From Vibrio proteolyticus NBRC 13287 (GTDB lineage Bacteria; Pseudomonadota; Gammaproteobacteria; Enterobacterales; Vibrionaceae), in the NCBI RefSeq assembly GCF_000467125.1, contig NZ_BATJ01000015.1, positions 1 through 64,000 of the forward strand: 64,000 bases of DNA, written 5' to 3'. Both the position numbers and the translations under genes were made by a program. Below are positions 34,302 through 44,786 of the stretch, piece by piece; within the stretch, counting starts at the first letter, position 1, and every line of letters begins with the position of its first letter. Under the pieces are notes generated by a model. It had not been told where the DNA came from and searched no databases. It was given only the letters and a program-made list of their open reading frames with translations.

Positions 34302-35653
34302 GGCCAGGAATGTTCGGACTTTTACGCGCAATGCCGACCTACACAGCGACACTGAATGAAGCTCAGACTCGTGAAAAATACCAGTACTGGCGGCTACACA
34401 TCATGCTCGGAATGTACTTGGGTTATGCGGGGTTTTATCTAACGCGTAAAACGTTTAATTACGCCATGCCAGCCATGATCGCCGACTTAGGGTTGGATAA
34501 AGGTGACATCGGCATCATCGGTACTCTGTTTTATGTCACGTACGGGCTGTCTAAATTTCTCTCCGGCATCATTTCGGACCGCTCCAATCCAAGATACTTC
34601 ATGGGGTTGGGGTTAATCGCCACTGGCATCATCAACATTCTGTTTGGCCTGTCGAGCTCAATTGCTGCATTTATCTGCCTGTGGGTGATGAACGCCTGGT
34701 TTCAAGGTTGGGGCTGGCCACCTTGCTCCAAATTACTCACGACCTGGTATTCGCGTTCGGAGCGGGGATTCCGTTGGGCAATATGGAATACCGCACATAA
34801 CGTTGGTGGCGCCATGATTCCGTTGCTGGTGGGATACCTCACCTTGCACTACAGTTGGCGACAAGGGTTTATCGTCCCCGGTGTGATCGGTGTATTAATT
34901 GGGCTCCTGCTCTGCTGGCGCTTGCGGGATAAGCCGACTTCCATGGGCTTGCCAACCGTAGGACAGTGGCGTAAAGACCCGCTAGAGCTGGCTCAGGAAA
35001 ATGAAGGTCAGGGCCTCAAACCGGCGGAGATCCTTAAAGCTTATGTGTTTAATAACAAATACATTTGGCTGTTGGCTTTCAGTTATGTCCTGGTCTACAT
35101 CGTGCGCACGGCAATCAACGATTGGGGTAATCTTTACCTGACAGAACAACACGGCTACAGCCTGATCAATGCGAATGCGGCATTGTCTCTGTTTGAAGTC
35201 GGGGGATTTATTGGTTCTTTGGTCGCGGGATGGGGATCCGACCGTCTGTTTGGAGGTAACCGTGGCCCGATGAACCTGATTTTCGCTATGGGTATTTTTC
35301 TTTCGGTCGCTGCGTTGTGGCTAATGCCACTGACCAATTTCGTATTTCAGTCCGCTGGCTTTTTTACCATCGGATTCTTCGTATTCGGCCCGCAGATGCT
35401 GATTGGCATGGCAGCGGCAGAATGCTCACACAAAGATTCGGCAGGAGCTGCTACGGGTTTTGTTGGTTTATTTGCCTATATGGGTGCGGCTCTGGCTGGT
35501 TACCCACTCGCATTGATCATGGAGTATTACCATTGGACAGGATTCTTTGTCACCATATCCGTTTGTGCCGCGGTGATCGGCTTACTACTGTTGCCTTTTT
35601 TGCAGGCGCAATTCCCACAGGAGTCACGCCTGAGTAACAGCACAAACCTTTAG
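34298..35653 (+). CDS. uhpC: hexose-phosphate sensor UhpC (transporter-like)
   Basis: A 451-residue major facilitator homologous to UhpT/GlpT that acts as receptor rather than main transporter. Seen: LGYAGFYLTRKTFNYAMPAMIADLGLDKGDIGIIGT, ISDRSNPRYFMGLGL, WFQGWGWPPCSKLLTTWY, VFGPQMLIGMAAAECSHKDSAGAATGF. The first ATG overlaps the uhpB stop by 4 bases; an ATG 12 bp on has an AGG at suitable distance. Its 3' end overlaps the end of the convergent cytochrome gene by 3 bases, with no terminator visible. Confidence 0.95.
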   Translation: MRPGMFGLLRAMPTYTATLNEAQTREKYQYWRLHIMLGMYLGYAGFYLTRKTFNYAMPAMIADLGLDKGDIGIIGTLFYVTYGLSKFLSGIISDRSNPRYFMGLGLIATGIINILFGLSSSIAAFICLWVMNAWFQGWGWPPCSKLLTTWYSRSERGFRWAIWNTAHNVGGAMIPLLVGYLTLHYSWRQGFIVPGVIGVLIGLLLCWRLRDKPTSMGLPTVGQWRKDPLELAQENEGQGLKPAEILKAYVFNNKYIWLLAFSYVLVYIVRTAINDWGNLYLTEQHGYSLINANAALSLFEVGGFIGSLVAGWGSDRLFGGNRGPMNLIFAMGIFLSVAALWLMPLTNFVFQSAGFFTIGFFVFGPQMLIGMAAAECSHKDSAGAATGFVGLFAYMGAALAGYPLALIMEYYHWTGFFVTISVCAAVIGLLLLPFLQAQFPQESRLSNSTNL

Positions 35654-36033
35654 CCAAACAGCTTGCTCCAAATGCTTGGATTACGTTTATCGTGGTATTC
35701 AACTCGCAGATCGTCAACCTGACGCAGCGCTTCTTTCGCTTGCTCAAGCTCACCGGCTTGAAGATGTGCTTTAACGCCATCTAACGCCACAGTTAGCTTA
35801 GTAAACCCTTCTTTATAAAGGTCTTGCTTCTCAGGTGGGTAAACACCCAGTTTGGCCTGATTTACCAACTGAGTCAGGTTCGCAACCGGCGCTTCCATCT
35901 CTTCAATATTCTGTGCTTCAGCCGCATGTTTAAACTCAACACGCATCTCTTTCATGGTCGCTTTCAGGTCAGATCCTGATGCGTAAACACTGGTTGCAGC
36001 GACTAACGCCAGCAGCGGAATTAACTTTTTCAT
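35650..36033 (-). CDS. cybC: cytochrome b562
   Basis: A 127-residue periplasmic protein with signal peptide (MKKLIPLLALVAATSVYA). The mature four-helix bundle keeps the b562 heme ligands: Met of SDLKATMKEM near the mature N-terminus and His of RVEYHDKRNP near the C-terminus. It binds heme b non-covalently; electron partners are unknown in most species. The tail NPSIWSKLFG is a little longer than in E. coli. Confidence 0.9.
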   Translation of the reverse strand: MKKLIPLLALVAATSVYASGSDLKATMKEMRVEFKHAAEAQNIEEMEAPVANLTQLVNQAKLGVYPPEKQDLYKEGFTKLTVALDGVKAHLQAGELEQAKEALRQVDDLRVEYHDKRNPSIWSKLFG

Positions 36034-36279
36034 TGTAAAACTTTAATTGTTATTTGAAGGTGGCGAAAGTGTAACGAAACCAACCATTTCAGCACAAGCA
36101 GAACTTGTATCAAGGTGTAATTCATCATGTAAGAAGACACTACCTTACAAAAACCATAATTAAATAATCGTTATTAGACTTGCAACACAGATCTTCTAAG
36201 TTAGTGCGAAGTCACATTAAAGCATTCTTTTTACCTACTCTTTTGGTGAGATTTATACGTGCTTTATTGTATATCATAA

Positions 36280-36300
36280 CTCCCTTGGCTTATTTGGGAG
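36280..36300 (+). promoter_or_regulatory. hairpin overlapping the ribosome site of the PAAR-like gene
   Basis: CTCCC-TTGGCTTATTT-GGGAG. The right arm GGGAG is the only plausible Shine-Dalgarno for the ATG at 36307, so folding would hide it. It may be a simple translational brake or chance. Confidence 0.35.
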
Positions 36301-36306
36301 CGTATT

Positions 36307-37764
36307 ATGGGTGTCACCGTTTGTGCAAATGGATTAAGCGTTGTCCATCAAGGCTCTGGAGGAGAGGCGAACGCCACTTTACCGGATGTCTGTTTAACCA
36401 CCGTCGGTAAACCCGTGGTTCCTATCCCTTATGGCAACAACGCCAAATCTGCCGATCTAGCGGATGGCACAACAACGGTTTCAATGGATGGAGGAAACAG
36501 CATTGCCATTAAAGGAAGTAAGTTTTCCAAAAGCACTGGCGATGCAGGAGGCGATAAAAAAGGGGTTGCATCCGGCACTATCGAGTCCGAAGCCGAATTT
36601 ATTTCCGCCTCTCCAACAGTGAGTATCGAAGGCATAGGAGTCTGCCGGCTGTCTGATCAGATGACCATGAATAAAGCCAATACCATGTGTCTTGGTGGTG
36701 TTCAGAATCCGTCCGTCTCTGTGACCGAAGATCAGGAAGGTACCTACACTCTCGACCTCGTTTGTCGATACCCTAATGGGCAACCCTATGCCAACGCACC
36801 TTTCGAACTTCGTGAATCTGGCGGTGGCCAAATTGGTTCCGGCGTGCTTAATGCGCGAGGCCTTGGTACGGTGAGCGAGTTACCATTAAAAGAATGCATA
36901 CTCGTGCTCAAAGAGAGTAGCGACGCTTATAAGGCCAACTCCACGTTATCTAAAAATACGCCAACAGAAACTTACCCCGACACACATAACTTTTGCACTT
37001 ATGTTGCAGGTCAAAGATCGCCCTTCTGGGAAGATAAAGTCGGCGTCTCTAATGACTGGGGTGTTTTACTGTCTCCCTCATACAGTGACGATGACTTCAA
37101 GGCCATGGTGTACGAACAAAGCCGAATTCTCTCTCCTCACGTCGTGAGCAGAAATCACTCCAATGACTTTTCTGCCGCTTTTGTTTCCGCCCTGTTCCAT
37201 ATTCAGGAAGATCGAGAGTCATTGGATAAATACCAACCTTTGTTAGAACTGCTTTTTGAACAGGTTCACCCAAATGGAGATATTTTGCGTATTCTTTATC
37301 AGGCCAACCTACTTGAACCGCCGGCAGAATTACTCGCCAAATTACGTTTGCTGGGAACCGGCAACACCATTGAATATCTTCAGCAAGTACTATGGACACA
37401 GATAAGCCAACAACTCAGTGGGTACATCAATGATTTGATTGCGGCACTCGATACCCGATTAGATTTCATCCAAACACAGGCTGCCGCACGCTCACTCACC
37501 GTTGTTGAAGAGGGGGTACAAGGTTATAGAACCGGTATGAGCTTGATGTCCAGCGCTCTACCAGACATTTTAACCAACATACTGTCTCGAACTAACGAGA
37601 CACTTTTATCCGTTTCCGCCATGGCATCGGGCAGTATCGTCAACACCACCGGAGAGTCGGGTTTCACCACAAATGCAGGTAAAATTCATGCCGTGGTTTA
37701 TACCAAAGCCATTAATTTGAACCGCCCTCCATTTATCGTCTTTGAAGACATATTTTCAGATTAA
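36307..37764 (+). CDS. DUF4150 PAAR-like protein, type VI secretion spike tip
   Basis: A 485-residue protein with no signal peptide. Residues 1-130 match the DUF4150 PAAR-like fold: VTVCANGLSVVHQGSGG, DVCLTTVGKPVVPIPYGN, MDGGNSIAIKGSKFSKSTGD, ISASPTVSIEGIGVCRLSDQM, CLGG. Such domains cap VgrG and carry effectors. The rest (about 140-485) has a beta domain (YTLDLVCRYPNGQPYANAPFELRES) and helical regions without known motifs. It lies 8 bp before the cell-wall-degrading effector gene, so it is the likely carrier. No VgrG, Hcp or T6SS structural genes are in the window. Confidence 0.85.
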   Translation: MGVTVCANGLSVVHQGSGGEANATLPDVCLTTVGKPVVPIPYGNNAKSADLADGTTTVSMDGGNSIAIKGSKFSKSTGDAGGDKKGVASGTIESEAEFISASPTVSIEGIGVCRLSDQMTMNKANTMCLGGVQNPSVSVTEDQEGTYTLDLVCRYPNGQPYANAPFELRESGGGQIGSGVLNARGLGTVSELPLKECILVLKESSDAYKANSTLSKNTPTETYPDTHNFCTYVAGQRSPFWEDKVGVSNDWGVLLSPSYSDDDFKAMVYEQSRILSPHVVSRNHSNDFSAAFVSALFHIQEDRESLDKYQPLLELLFEQVHPNGDILRILYQANLLEPPAELLAKLRLLGTGNTIEYLQQVLWTQISQQLSGYINDLIAALDTRLDFIQTQAAARSLTVVEEGVQGYRTGMSLMSSALPDILTNILSRTNETLLSVSAMASGSIVNTTGESGFTTNAGKIHAVVYTKAINLNRPPFIVFEDIFSD

Positions 37765-37772
37765 GGTACCTC

Positions 37773-40025
37773 ATGGACGCAGTTTTCCCGATCACGCAAA
37801 GAAATGGTGAGCCGTATCATACGCTCAGTGATTTCACCAGACTCTTCGACCAAGTAAAAAGCGGCCGTTATCTCCTCGGTCAAGGCTATGGGTGGCACAG
37901 TGGCGTTCATTTGACGTCAAAAATGGTGCCGTGGGGAAAAGGGTTAAGACCGATACAAGCGATGCTGGATGGACGAATTGTTGCTTACCGAATACACCCA
38001 GACTACCAGACAACAACATATAAAGACCAAAAACTCAGGTACAGCAACAACTTTGTATTACTGGAGCATGAAATAAGCGATCCCGACCAAAAAGACGAAG
38101 AGATCTTTAAGCTTTACTCTCTCTACATGCACTTAGCGCCACCTTCCGATATTGGTGCCAACGCTTCCCTGACAACACGTTATAAGCTCTTGGATGACGG
38201 GAGAAATGTCCGTACATTTAAGTTTGATTCCGAACCAAAGAAAAGTAAGCTAGAGCACAAGGTGTCAATGTCAAAGGGCACCGTATTGGAATACTTATAT
38301 GCCGAAGAGAAAGCGACCAATACATATGCTATCGGCAACGAAATTTATCATATGATCAAATGTAGAGTCATTAAACTTGGTGAATCTCCATCATCTGCTG
38401 AACGAAAGATGAAAGGAAAAATAGTCTGGTTCGCTTCAGGTAAAAAAAGTAAATTCAATATATTGGAAGACCCTTCAGTGATGGTTCCTGAAGCAGTTTC
38501 CGAACCAGAATGGATGTCTGAAAGTGCAGCGAGAAAGCGTGATGGCAGTGTAGTTGCTCTGCCTCTACCCATGCTACCAGTGGATATGGACGCAGGCCAT
38601 ATTAAAGTAAAAGCCGGAGATGAACTGGGCTACATGGGACTACACGAATACAGCAATGACGTGGCGGCAACCAAAAAAGAAGATAATCGTATTCATATTG
38701 AGTTGTTTTCCGTAGCCAAACCTCCTGCATTTTTCTTAAAAATGATTTCCCCTAAAAACGCTGACAAAAGTCCACTCATTACTATTGACGGCAGCGGGAG
38801 TGATGGTGCTCTTAAACTCTCCAATCCCTTCTTTAAAAAACTGCTTGAGGAGATGGGTAAAGAAGATCAAACAGATTTCTCAAATTTTCAACCCAGAGAT
38901 GCAAAAATCTACTTAGAAAACAAGCGAAAGCATTTCGAGAAAGTAATTGTTAAACATCCATCAGACTGGTACACAGACATCTCTCATAACATGTACGCCC
39001 AAATTCATGAGATCGCCTTAAGTGTCATGGACGAAAAATACGCATCGAGCTTTGTTTCACATAAAGAGTATCAAATATCACCTTGGCGTCGGGAGTTTAT
39101 CCAGCATCACGATATATTTTCTCAACATGAAAAGCTAAGAGCAGATAAGTTTTCCTGGCTTCAGGATGTGCAAAATCATATCCAGCTGCCAGACGACATG
39201 AATCTGTGGCATTATTGGCCTTTTTTGACACTTCTGGTCGACGGATGTGGATGCATTTTAACTAGAAAATCTCTAAATAAAATCGCTGTATTTGCTAGTA
39301 GTAAAAACATAGACAGACACTATGACAGTTTAATATCAACAATGCGTGATTTCGAGATCAATACATGTCTAAGAGCAAGTCATTTTTTAGCTCAGATCAT
39401 TCATGAATCCGGAAGCTTTAAATATACAGAAGAGAGTGGGGTATCCAATTCTGCATATGGTGGATTTAAGGGGCGTGGACTAATCCAAATCACACTAAAA
39501 GATAATTACTATAAATATGGAAAGTATGAAAATACTGATTTCATATCCACTCTAAATAATAAAATCAAACTAGCCAACCCTCCTTATTCAGCCAGATCCG
39601 CAGGCTGGTATTGGTCAATACAAGCCAAATTGAATTCTCATGCAGACAATAATGACTTTATTTATTTAACATATTCTATTAATGGCGGGTATAATGGATA
39701 TAATGATAGGTTAAAGTGGCTAGTTAAAAGTCTCGAAGAACTGTACTCAAAATGTCCCTCTAATGAAATCAAGAGTGCAGATTATAAATTTGAAGAAAGT
39801 AAAGCATACAACATAAGGAAAGCAAGCTTTGGATGGGGGCTTTGGCATGACCCAGGGTTGAGTAAAAAAGGATGCACAAAAAACAAAGATAAGGCACTGT
39901 TCGGCTATAAGAGACTTCTAGTTCTTTCAGGAAGCAGTTTGTCAGGAAATAAGAAATGGTACGGCTATCAAAAACAAAAAATAATAGAATTTGTAAAGAA
40001 TAGAATTTCAGAATTAGAAGGATAA
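37773..40025 (+). CDS. T6SS peptidoglycan-degrading effector (M23-like + GH19-like)
   Basis: A 750-residue protein with no signal peptide. The N-terminal part (about 35-125) looks like an M23 peptidase (YGWHSGVHLTSK, IQAMLDGRIVAY, NNFVLLEHE, YSLYMHLAPPS), with His42 and His120 but without the usual Asp after the first motif. The C-terminal part (about 505-680) looks like a GH19 chitinase/lysozyme: FLAQIIHESGSFKYTEE with Glu545, FKGRGLIQIT, SARSAGWYWS, NGGYNGYNDRLKWL. Together with the upstream PAAR-like gene this predicts delivery into rival periplasm and cell-wall cleavage. The 3' half is strongly AT-rich, a sign of modular exchange. Confidence 0.82.
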   Translation: MDAVFPITQRNGEPYHTLSDFTRLFDQVKSGRYLLGQGYGWHSGVHLTSKMVPWGKGLRPIQAMLDGRIVAYRIHPDYQTTTYKDQKLRYSNNFVLLEHEISDPDQKDEEIFKLYSLYMHLAPPSDIGANASLTTRYKLLDDGRNVRTFKFDSEPKKSKLEHKVSMSKGTVLEYLYAEEKATNTYAIGNEIYHMIKCRVIKLGESPSSAERKMKGKIVWFASGKKSKFNILEDPSVMVPEAVSEPEWMSESAARKRDGSVVALPLPMLPVDMDAGHIKVKAGDELGYMGLHEYSNDVAATKKEDNRIHIELFSVAKPPAFFLKMISPKNADKSPLITIDGSGSDGALKLSNPFFKKLLEEMGKEDQTDFSNFQPRDAKIYLENKRKHFEKVIVKHPSDWYTDISHNMYAQIHEIALSVMDEKYASSFVSHKEYQISPWRREFIQHHDIFSQHEKLRADKFSWLQDVQNHIQLPDDMNLWHYWPFLTLLVDGCGCILTRKSLNKIAVFASSKNIDRHYDSLISTMRDFEINTCLRASHFLAQIIHESGSFKYTEESGVSNSAYGGFKGRGLIQITLKDNYYKYGKYENTDFISTLNNKIKLANPPYSARSAGWYWSIQAKLNSHADNNDFIYLTYSINGGYNGYNDRLKWLVKSLEELYSKCPSNEIKSADYKFEESKAYNIRKASFGWGLWHDPGLSKKGCTKNKDKALFGYKRLLVLSGSSLSGNKKWYGYQKQKIIEFVKNRISELEG

Positions 40026-40030
40026 TTTAT

Positions 40031-40420
40031 ATGAAAATTAACATAAAAAAATCACTTATATTAATTTGTTTCTTGTTTATTCCCAGCCATGCCTCAGCAA
40101 AATATTCCATCAGTGGCGTTTATAGTTTATTAGAACCAATTGACTGCACCATAAATATAAAAATATCAAAAGACAAATTTCTAGCCAATATAAACTCAAA
40201 GAAGATACTAGGAAATGTAGTATTAAATAATGAAAAAAATAATAAATATATAACTTTTAAAGGACTTAAGGGTAGTGTACCAAATGTAGATATAGAAGCA
40301 GAATATGAAGACGCTATGTTATACATTCAAAATTACGGTAACGCAATGAATGAATATACCCGATTCGAGGAATGTAGCGAAAAGTACTTGATTTTAAAAA
40401 AAGAAAGTCCTGAAGATTAG
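40031..40420 (+). CDS. putative periplasmic immunity protein
   Basis: A 129-residue protein with a signal peptide (SLILICFLFIPSHASA, cut before KYSISG). The mature part is small and beta-like with two Cys (PIDCTINI, FEECSEKY) that may pair in the periplasm. It starts 5 bp after the effector stop and shares its AT-rich composition, as cognate immunity genes of cell-wall T6SS effectors do. No known family was recognised; the role is inferred from position, size and export. Confidence 0.7.
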   Translation: MKINIKKSLILICFLFIPSHASAKYSISGVYSLLEPIDCTINIKISKDKFLANINSKKILGNVVLNNEKNNKYITFKGLKGSVPNVDIEAEYEDAMLYIQNYGNAMNEYTRFEECSEKYLILKKESPED

Positions 40421-40509
40421 AAATATTTTTTTGATAGAGACAAATAATCTAATAAATGATTTAAAACTACTTACAGTAAATTGAGTACTTTCATTTTTCA
40501 CTGAACTAT

Positions 40510-40544
40510 CAACATCCCCACACTCTTGTAGGGATGTTGGTTTT
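40510..40544. terminator. terminator between T6SS island and PHP phosphatase gene
   Basis: CAACATCCC / GGGATGTTG with a 12-base loop, then GTTTT. It lies between converging genes. Confidence 0.85.
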
Positions 40545-41286
40545 ATAACTCTTGATACTCGGCGATGGGCTCTCGTCCGCGTACAGCCAGGAAGTCGAGG
40601 AATTGCTGGACGCTATGCGTAACGACTTTGTCGGTACTCACACCGACACGATCAAGCAACTCACTGACCAGAGTCAGGTTACCAACATCTTGGCAAAAGT
40701 GTGCATCACTGCCAGTGGTAAAATACACGCCTAGCTCTTTACCGATTTGTGCAATCTCATAGCAGCGGTCGACACTGCCTACCCGGCTGTTGCCTTTTAG
40801 CGTGGTGTTGTTGATCTCAATCGCAACGTGATGTTCCGCCGCACAAGCCAGTACGCGATGAAAATCAAAATCGAAATTAGGATTCCCTAAGTGACCCAAC
40901 GCGTCTACTCGACCACCTTTGATTGCATTGATCAATGCTTGAGTATGTGTTGCCACGTCCGATGGACGAAACACCGGTTCATGAAAACTGCTGATAACCC
41001 AATCGAGATTCTTATCGACACTAGGGTGGATATCAATCTCTCCAGCTGTATTCAGGATATTAGATTCGACCCCTCGGATCACAGCCACGCCATCTAAGAA
41101 ACGGGGCAGAATACGCTGGTTGGAAAAGAACCAATAATGGGGTGCTCCCGGCATTGATTCTGAGTGGTCGGTGGTACAGAACATCGCCAAACCATTTTGT
41201 TTGGCCAGTTTGGCGTTCTCAATCAAAGTACTGTATGCGTGCCCACTGGCGTACGTATGTGTGTGGGTATCCACCACAAGTTCCAT
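40543..41286 (-). CDS. PHP-domain phosphatase of the YcdX type
   Basis: A 247-residue hydrolase with a trinuclear metal site. Metal-binding motifs are visible in order: [59 protein letters not shown] and GSDAHF. YcdX hydrolyses phosphate monoesters and is linked to swarming in E. coli; the physiological substrate is unknown. It is a single gene, separated from the divergent-side Lrp gene. Confidence 0.93.
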   Translation of the reverse strand: MELVVDTHTHTYASGHAYSTLIENAKLAKQNGLAMFCTTDHSESMPGAPHYWFFSNQRILPRFLDGVAVIRGVESNILNTAGEIDIHPSVDKNLDWVISSFHEPVFRPSDVATHTQALINAIKGGRVDALGHLGNPNFDFDFHRVLACAAEHHVAIEINNTTLKGNSRVGSVDRCYEIAQIGKELGVYFTTGSDAHFCQDVGNLTLVSELLDRVGVSTDKVVTHSVQQFLDFLAVRGREPIAEYQEL

Positions 41287-41385
41287 AACAACTCCCTACT
41301 CGTTTGCGTTTATTTCGTGACCAGTTTAACACTTACGTCGAGATAGGTCTTGTGTTGGTTTACAAGTTGGTAAGAACCCGACGGC

Positions 41386-41832
41386 TCAGCGTTCATCCTT
41401 GGGGGTGTCCATCACCACCATGGTTGTGATCGAATTGATATGCGGGTATTCACCCAACACATCTGCGTGAAAGCGTTTGTAGGCATTCAGGTCGCGCGTC
41501 TCTACACGGATCAGGTACTCATTCGCACCGGTAATATTGTGAATTTCCGTCACCTCTTTGGCAAAACGCAGATGCTCCTCAAAGCCGACCTGAGATTGTT
41601 TGCTGTGATTGGCTAATCCAACAGAAACATATGCAATAAAACCGATACCGAGCTTTGTCCCATCAAATACGGCTCGGTAACCTTTTATCACCCCGCTTTT
41701 TTCCAGCTCTTGTACCCGACGTAATGTAGCAGACGGTGACAATCCGACCCGTTCGGCCAGCTCAACATTGGCAATTCGTCCATCCAACTTCAGTTCACGC
41801 AATATTCTTTCGTCTATTCTGTCCATAACCAT
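41386..41832 (-). CDS. Lrp/AsnC-family transcriptional regulator
   Basis: A 148-residue regulator: HTH DERILRELKLDGRIANVELAERVGLSPSATLRRVQELEKSGVI followed by a RAM effector domain (TGANEYLIRVETRDLNAYKRFHADVLGEYPHINSITTMVVM). Start ATG 41832 gives the usual MVMDRIDERIL head; a longer frame to 41889 lacks homology. It is divergent from a LysE exporter gene, and Lrp-type control of amino acid exporters is common. Confidence 0.93.
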   Translation of the reverse strand: MVMDRIDERILRELKLDGRIANVELAERVGLSPSATLRRVQELEKSGVIKGYRAVFDGTKLGIGFIAYVSVGLANHSKQSQVGFEEHLRFAKEVTEIHNITGANEYLIRVETRDLNAYKRFHADVLGEYPHINSITTMVVMDTPKDER

Positions 41833-41950
41833 TAAAAGTTGCAGTTCAATCCGTATTTCATCAAATAAAAACACACAATTGCGCTGCATGCCAAGTAGTA
41901 TTTTGGGTTGTCGGCCGCCACTTCTTTCATCAACTTTGAGTGATTTTTCT

Positions 41951-42535
41951 ATGGAATTTCAACAACTGGGTGCTTTAGCCCTGTTTGCGTTCGTCGCTAC
42001 GTTTACCCCAGGCCCCAATAACATCATGCTGATGACATCGGGTGCCAACATCGGCCTGCTGCGCACTATCCCACATATGATAGGCATCATTATTGGCTTT
42101 GCGGTGATGCTGTTAACGGTCGGCCTCGGCCTCAGCCAAGTCTTTAATACGTTTCCATTACTGCATGACATCTTAAAAGTCGCCAGTCTGGCATATTTGC
42201 TGTATCTGGCAGCGATGATTGCGGTTAGTAAGCCCAAAAGCGCCACTCAGGACTACCGTCCGATGACGTTGCTTTCGGCGGCCGCTTTTCAGTGGGTAAA
42301 CCCTAAAGCCTGGTCAATGGCATTGTCGGCAATCAGTTTGTTTTACACCAATGCGTCGGTCAGTGGCCTGCTGTTTATTTCTGTCGTATTTGCTGTTGTT
42401 ACCGCGCCGTCAGTGCTTATCTGGACATTAGCGGGCACACAATTACAGAAATGGCTGACCAGTCCAAAACGTACCCGAGTGTTCAACGTCACCATGGCTT
42501 TGATGCTGGTTGGTTCGACCATTCCGATGATTTAA
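41951..42535 (+). CDS. LysE/RhtB-family amino acid exporter
   Basis: A 194-residue membrane protein with six hydrophobic segments. The family signature TPGPNNIMLMTSGANIGLLRTIPHMIGI is near the N-terminus, and QWVNPKAWSMALSAISL in the middle. It is predicted to export an amino acid or derivative. The frame is open to 41768, but the ATG at 41951 gives the normal start MEFQQLGAL. It faces the Lrp regulator gene across a 118 bp gap and converges on a LysR gene with a 4-base overlap. Confidence 0.93.
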   Translation: MEFQQLGALALFAFVATFTPGPNNIMLMTSGANIGLLRTIPHMIGIIIGFAVMLLTVGLGLSQVFNTFPLLHDILKVASLAYLLYLAAMIAVSKPKSATQDYRPMTLLSAAAFQWVNPKAWSMALSAISLFYTNASVSGLLFISVVFAVVTAPSVLIWTLAGTQLQKWLTSPKRTRVFNVTMALMLVGSTIPMI

Positions 42536-43404
42536 CCCCCTAGCTGCTGAACCAGAAAATCTGTCAGTAAACGGACTTTGGCTGAGAGGTTACGATTGTT
42601 GGGATACAGTGCCCAAATACCTTCGCGTTCATCACGGTATGCCATGAGCACTTCGATCAGTTCGCCGGACTCAAGATCCTCCTGGATGTAATAGTCCGGC
42701 AATTGAATCAAACCCAAACCGCGCTTGGCTGCATCACGAAGCGCAAAGCCGCTGTTACACTTTACCCGCCCCGTCACCCGAAACGAGCGTGCTTTCCCCT
42801 GATCGCGAAAACGCCAGTATTCATTGGTCCCAACCAGACACTGATGCTGAGCGAGCTCCGATAAAGTATGTGGTTCACCAAATCGATCAAGATACGAATG
42901 ACTGGCACACACATGTAACTGACGGGTGGCCAGACGACGAGCGATAAAGCTGGAGTCTTCCAGACGTCCCAAACGAATGGCAACATCAATTCCCGATTCA
43001 ATCAAATCCAGTTTCTGATTCGTTAAGATAAGTTCGAGATCAACCTGAGGATGCAACTCAAGAAACTGATTAAGAAGCGGTGCCAGATGCAGCTCACCAT
43101 AGGTGACCGGGGCGGTGACTTTGAGCAGTCCCTTCGGCGTGGACTGCATCTGCGTGACGGCCAACTCAGCCAGTTCCAACCCCTCAACCAGATGTTTGCA
43201 CTGATGAAAATACAGCTGACCAGCTTCGGTCATGGTGACTTTTCGTGTCGTGCGATTCAGCAGTTTGACCGCCAGACGCTCCTCAAGAGCGGACACTCGT
43301 CGACTGATCTGAGCAACCGACGTGTTCAGTTTTTTCGCCGCTCCTGTGAAGCTGTGTGTTTGCGCGACTGCGACAAACTCACTCACGCCTTCCCAACTAG
43401 CCAT
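42532..43404 (-). CDS. LysR-family regulator next to frmAB
   Basis: A 290-residue LTTR: HTH at VSEFVAVAQTHSFTGAAKKLNTSVAQISRRVSALEERL with LNRTTRKVTMTEAG, then the effector-binding domain. ATG 43404 has GAGGTG at good distance; a GTG four codons upstream lies too near it. It is divergent from frmA with about 170 bp between, the usual place for LTTR control. This suggests formaldehyde-responsive regulation by a LysR protein instead of FrmR. Confidence 0.92.
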   Translation of the reverse strand: MASWEGVSEFVAVAQTHSFTGAAKKLNTSVAQISRRVSALEERLAVKLLNRTTRKVTMTEAGQLYFHQCKHLVEGLELAELAVTQMQSTPKGLLKVTAPVTYGELHLAPLLNQFLELHPQVDLELILTNQKLDLIESGIDVAIRLGRLEDSSFIARRLATRQLHVCASHSYLDRFGEPHTLSELAQHQCLVGTNEYWRFRDQGKARSFRVTGRVKCNSGFALRDAAKRGLGLIQLPDYYIQEDLESGELIEVLMAYRDEREGIWALYPNNRNLSAKVRLLTDFLVQQLGG

Positions 43405-43557
43405 TGAATCTTTCACCTCTTAATTATTACAAATACGTAAAAATCATTTTCAATTTACACCAATTATCTTCCTTTTTGAAACGTCTATACTCTTGGGTAT
43501 TCCAACTTCATGACGCTGTAGCCTCCCATCTTCAGCGCTATGATTAGCCCCTACTGA

Positions 43558-44727
<1,170 letters not shown>

Positions 44728-44740
44728 GCGCACCACCCAC

Positions 44741-44767
44741 GTGCCGCCTCGTCAGGCGGCACCGTTT
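44741..44767 (+). terminator. hairpin between frmA and frmB
   Basis: GTGCCGCC-TCGTCA-GGCGGCAC followed by CGTTTT, in the 59 bp gap between frmA and frmB. It may attenuate read-through or stabilise frmA mRNA. Confidence 0.65.
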
Positions 44768-44786
44768 TACCAGAAAGGGGATACCA

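Noticed and set aside
36307..40420. Phage lysis cassette instead of a T6SS island
   Set aside because: The DUF4150 head, absence of holin or structural phage genes, and the exported third protein fit an effector-immunity module better.
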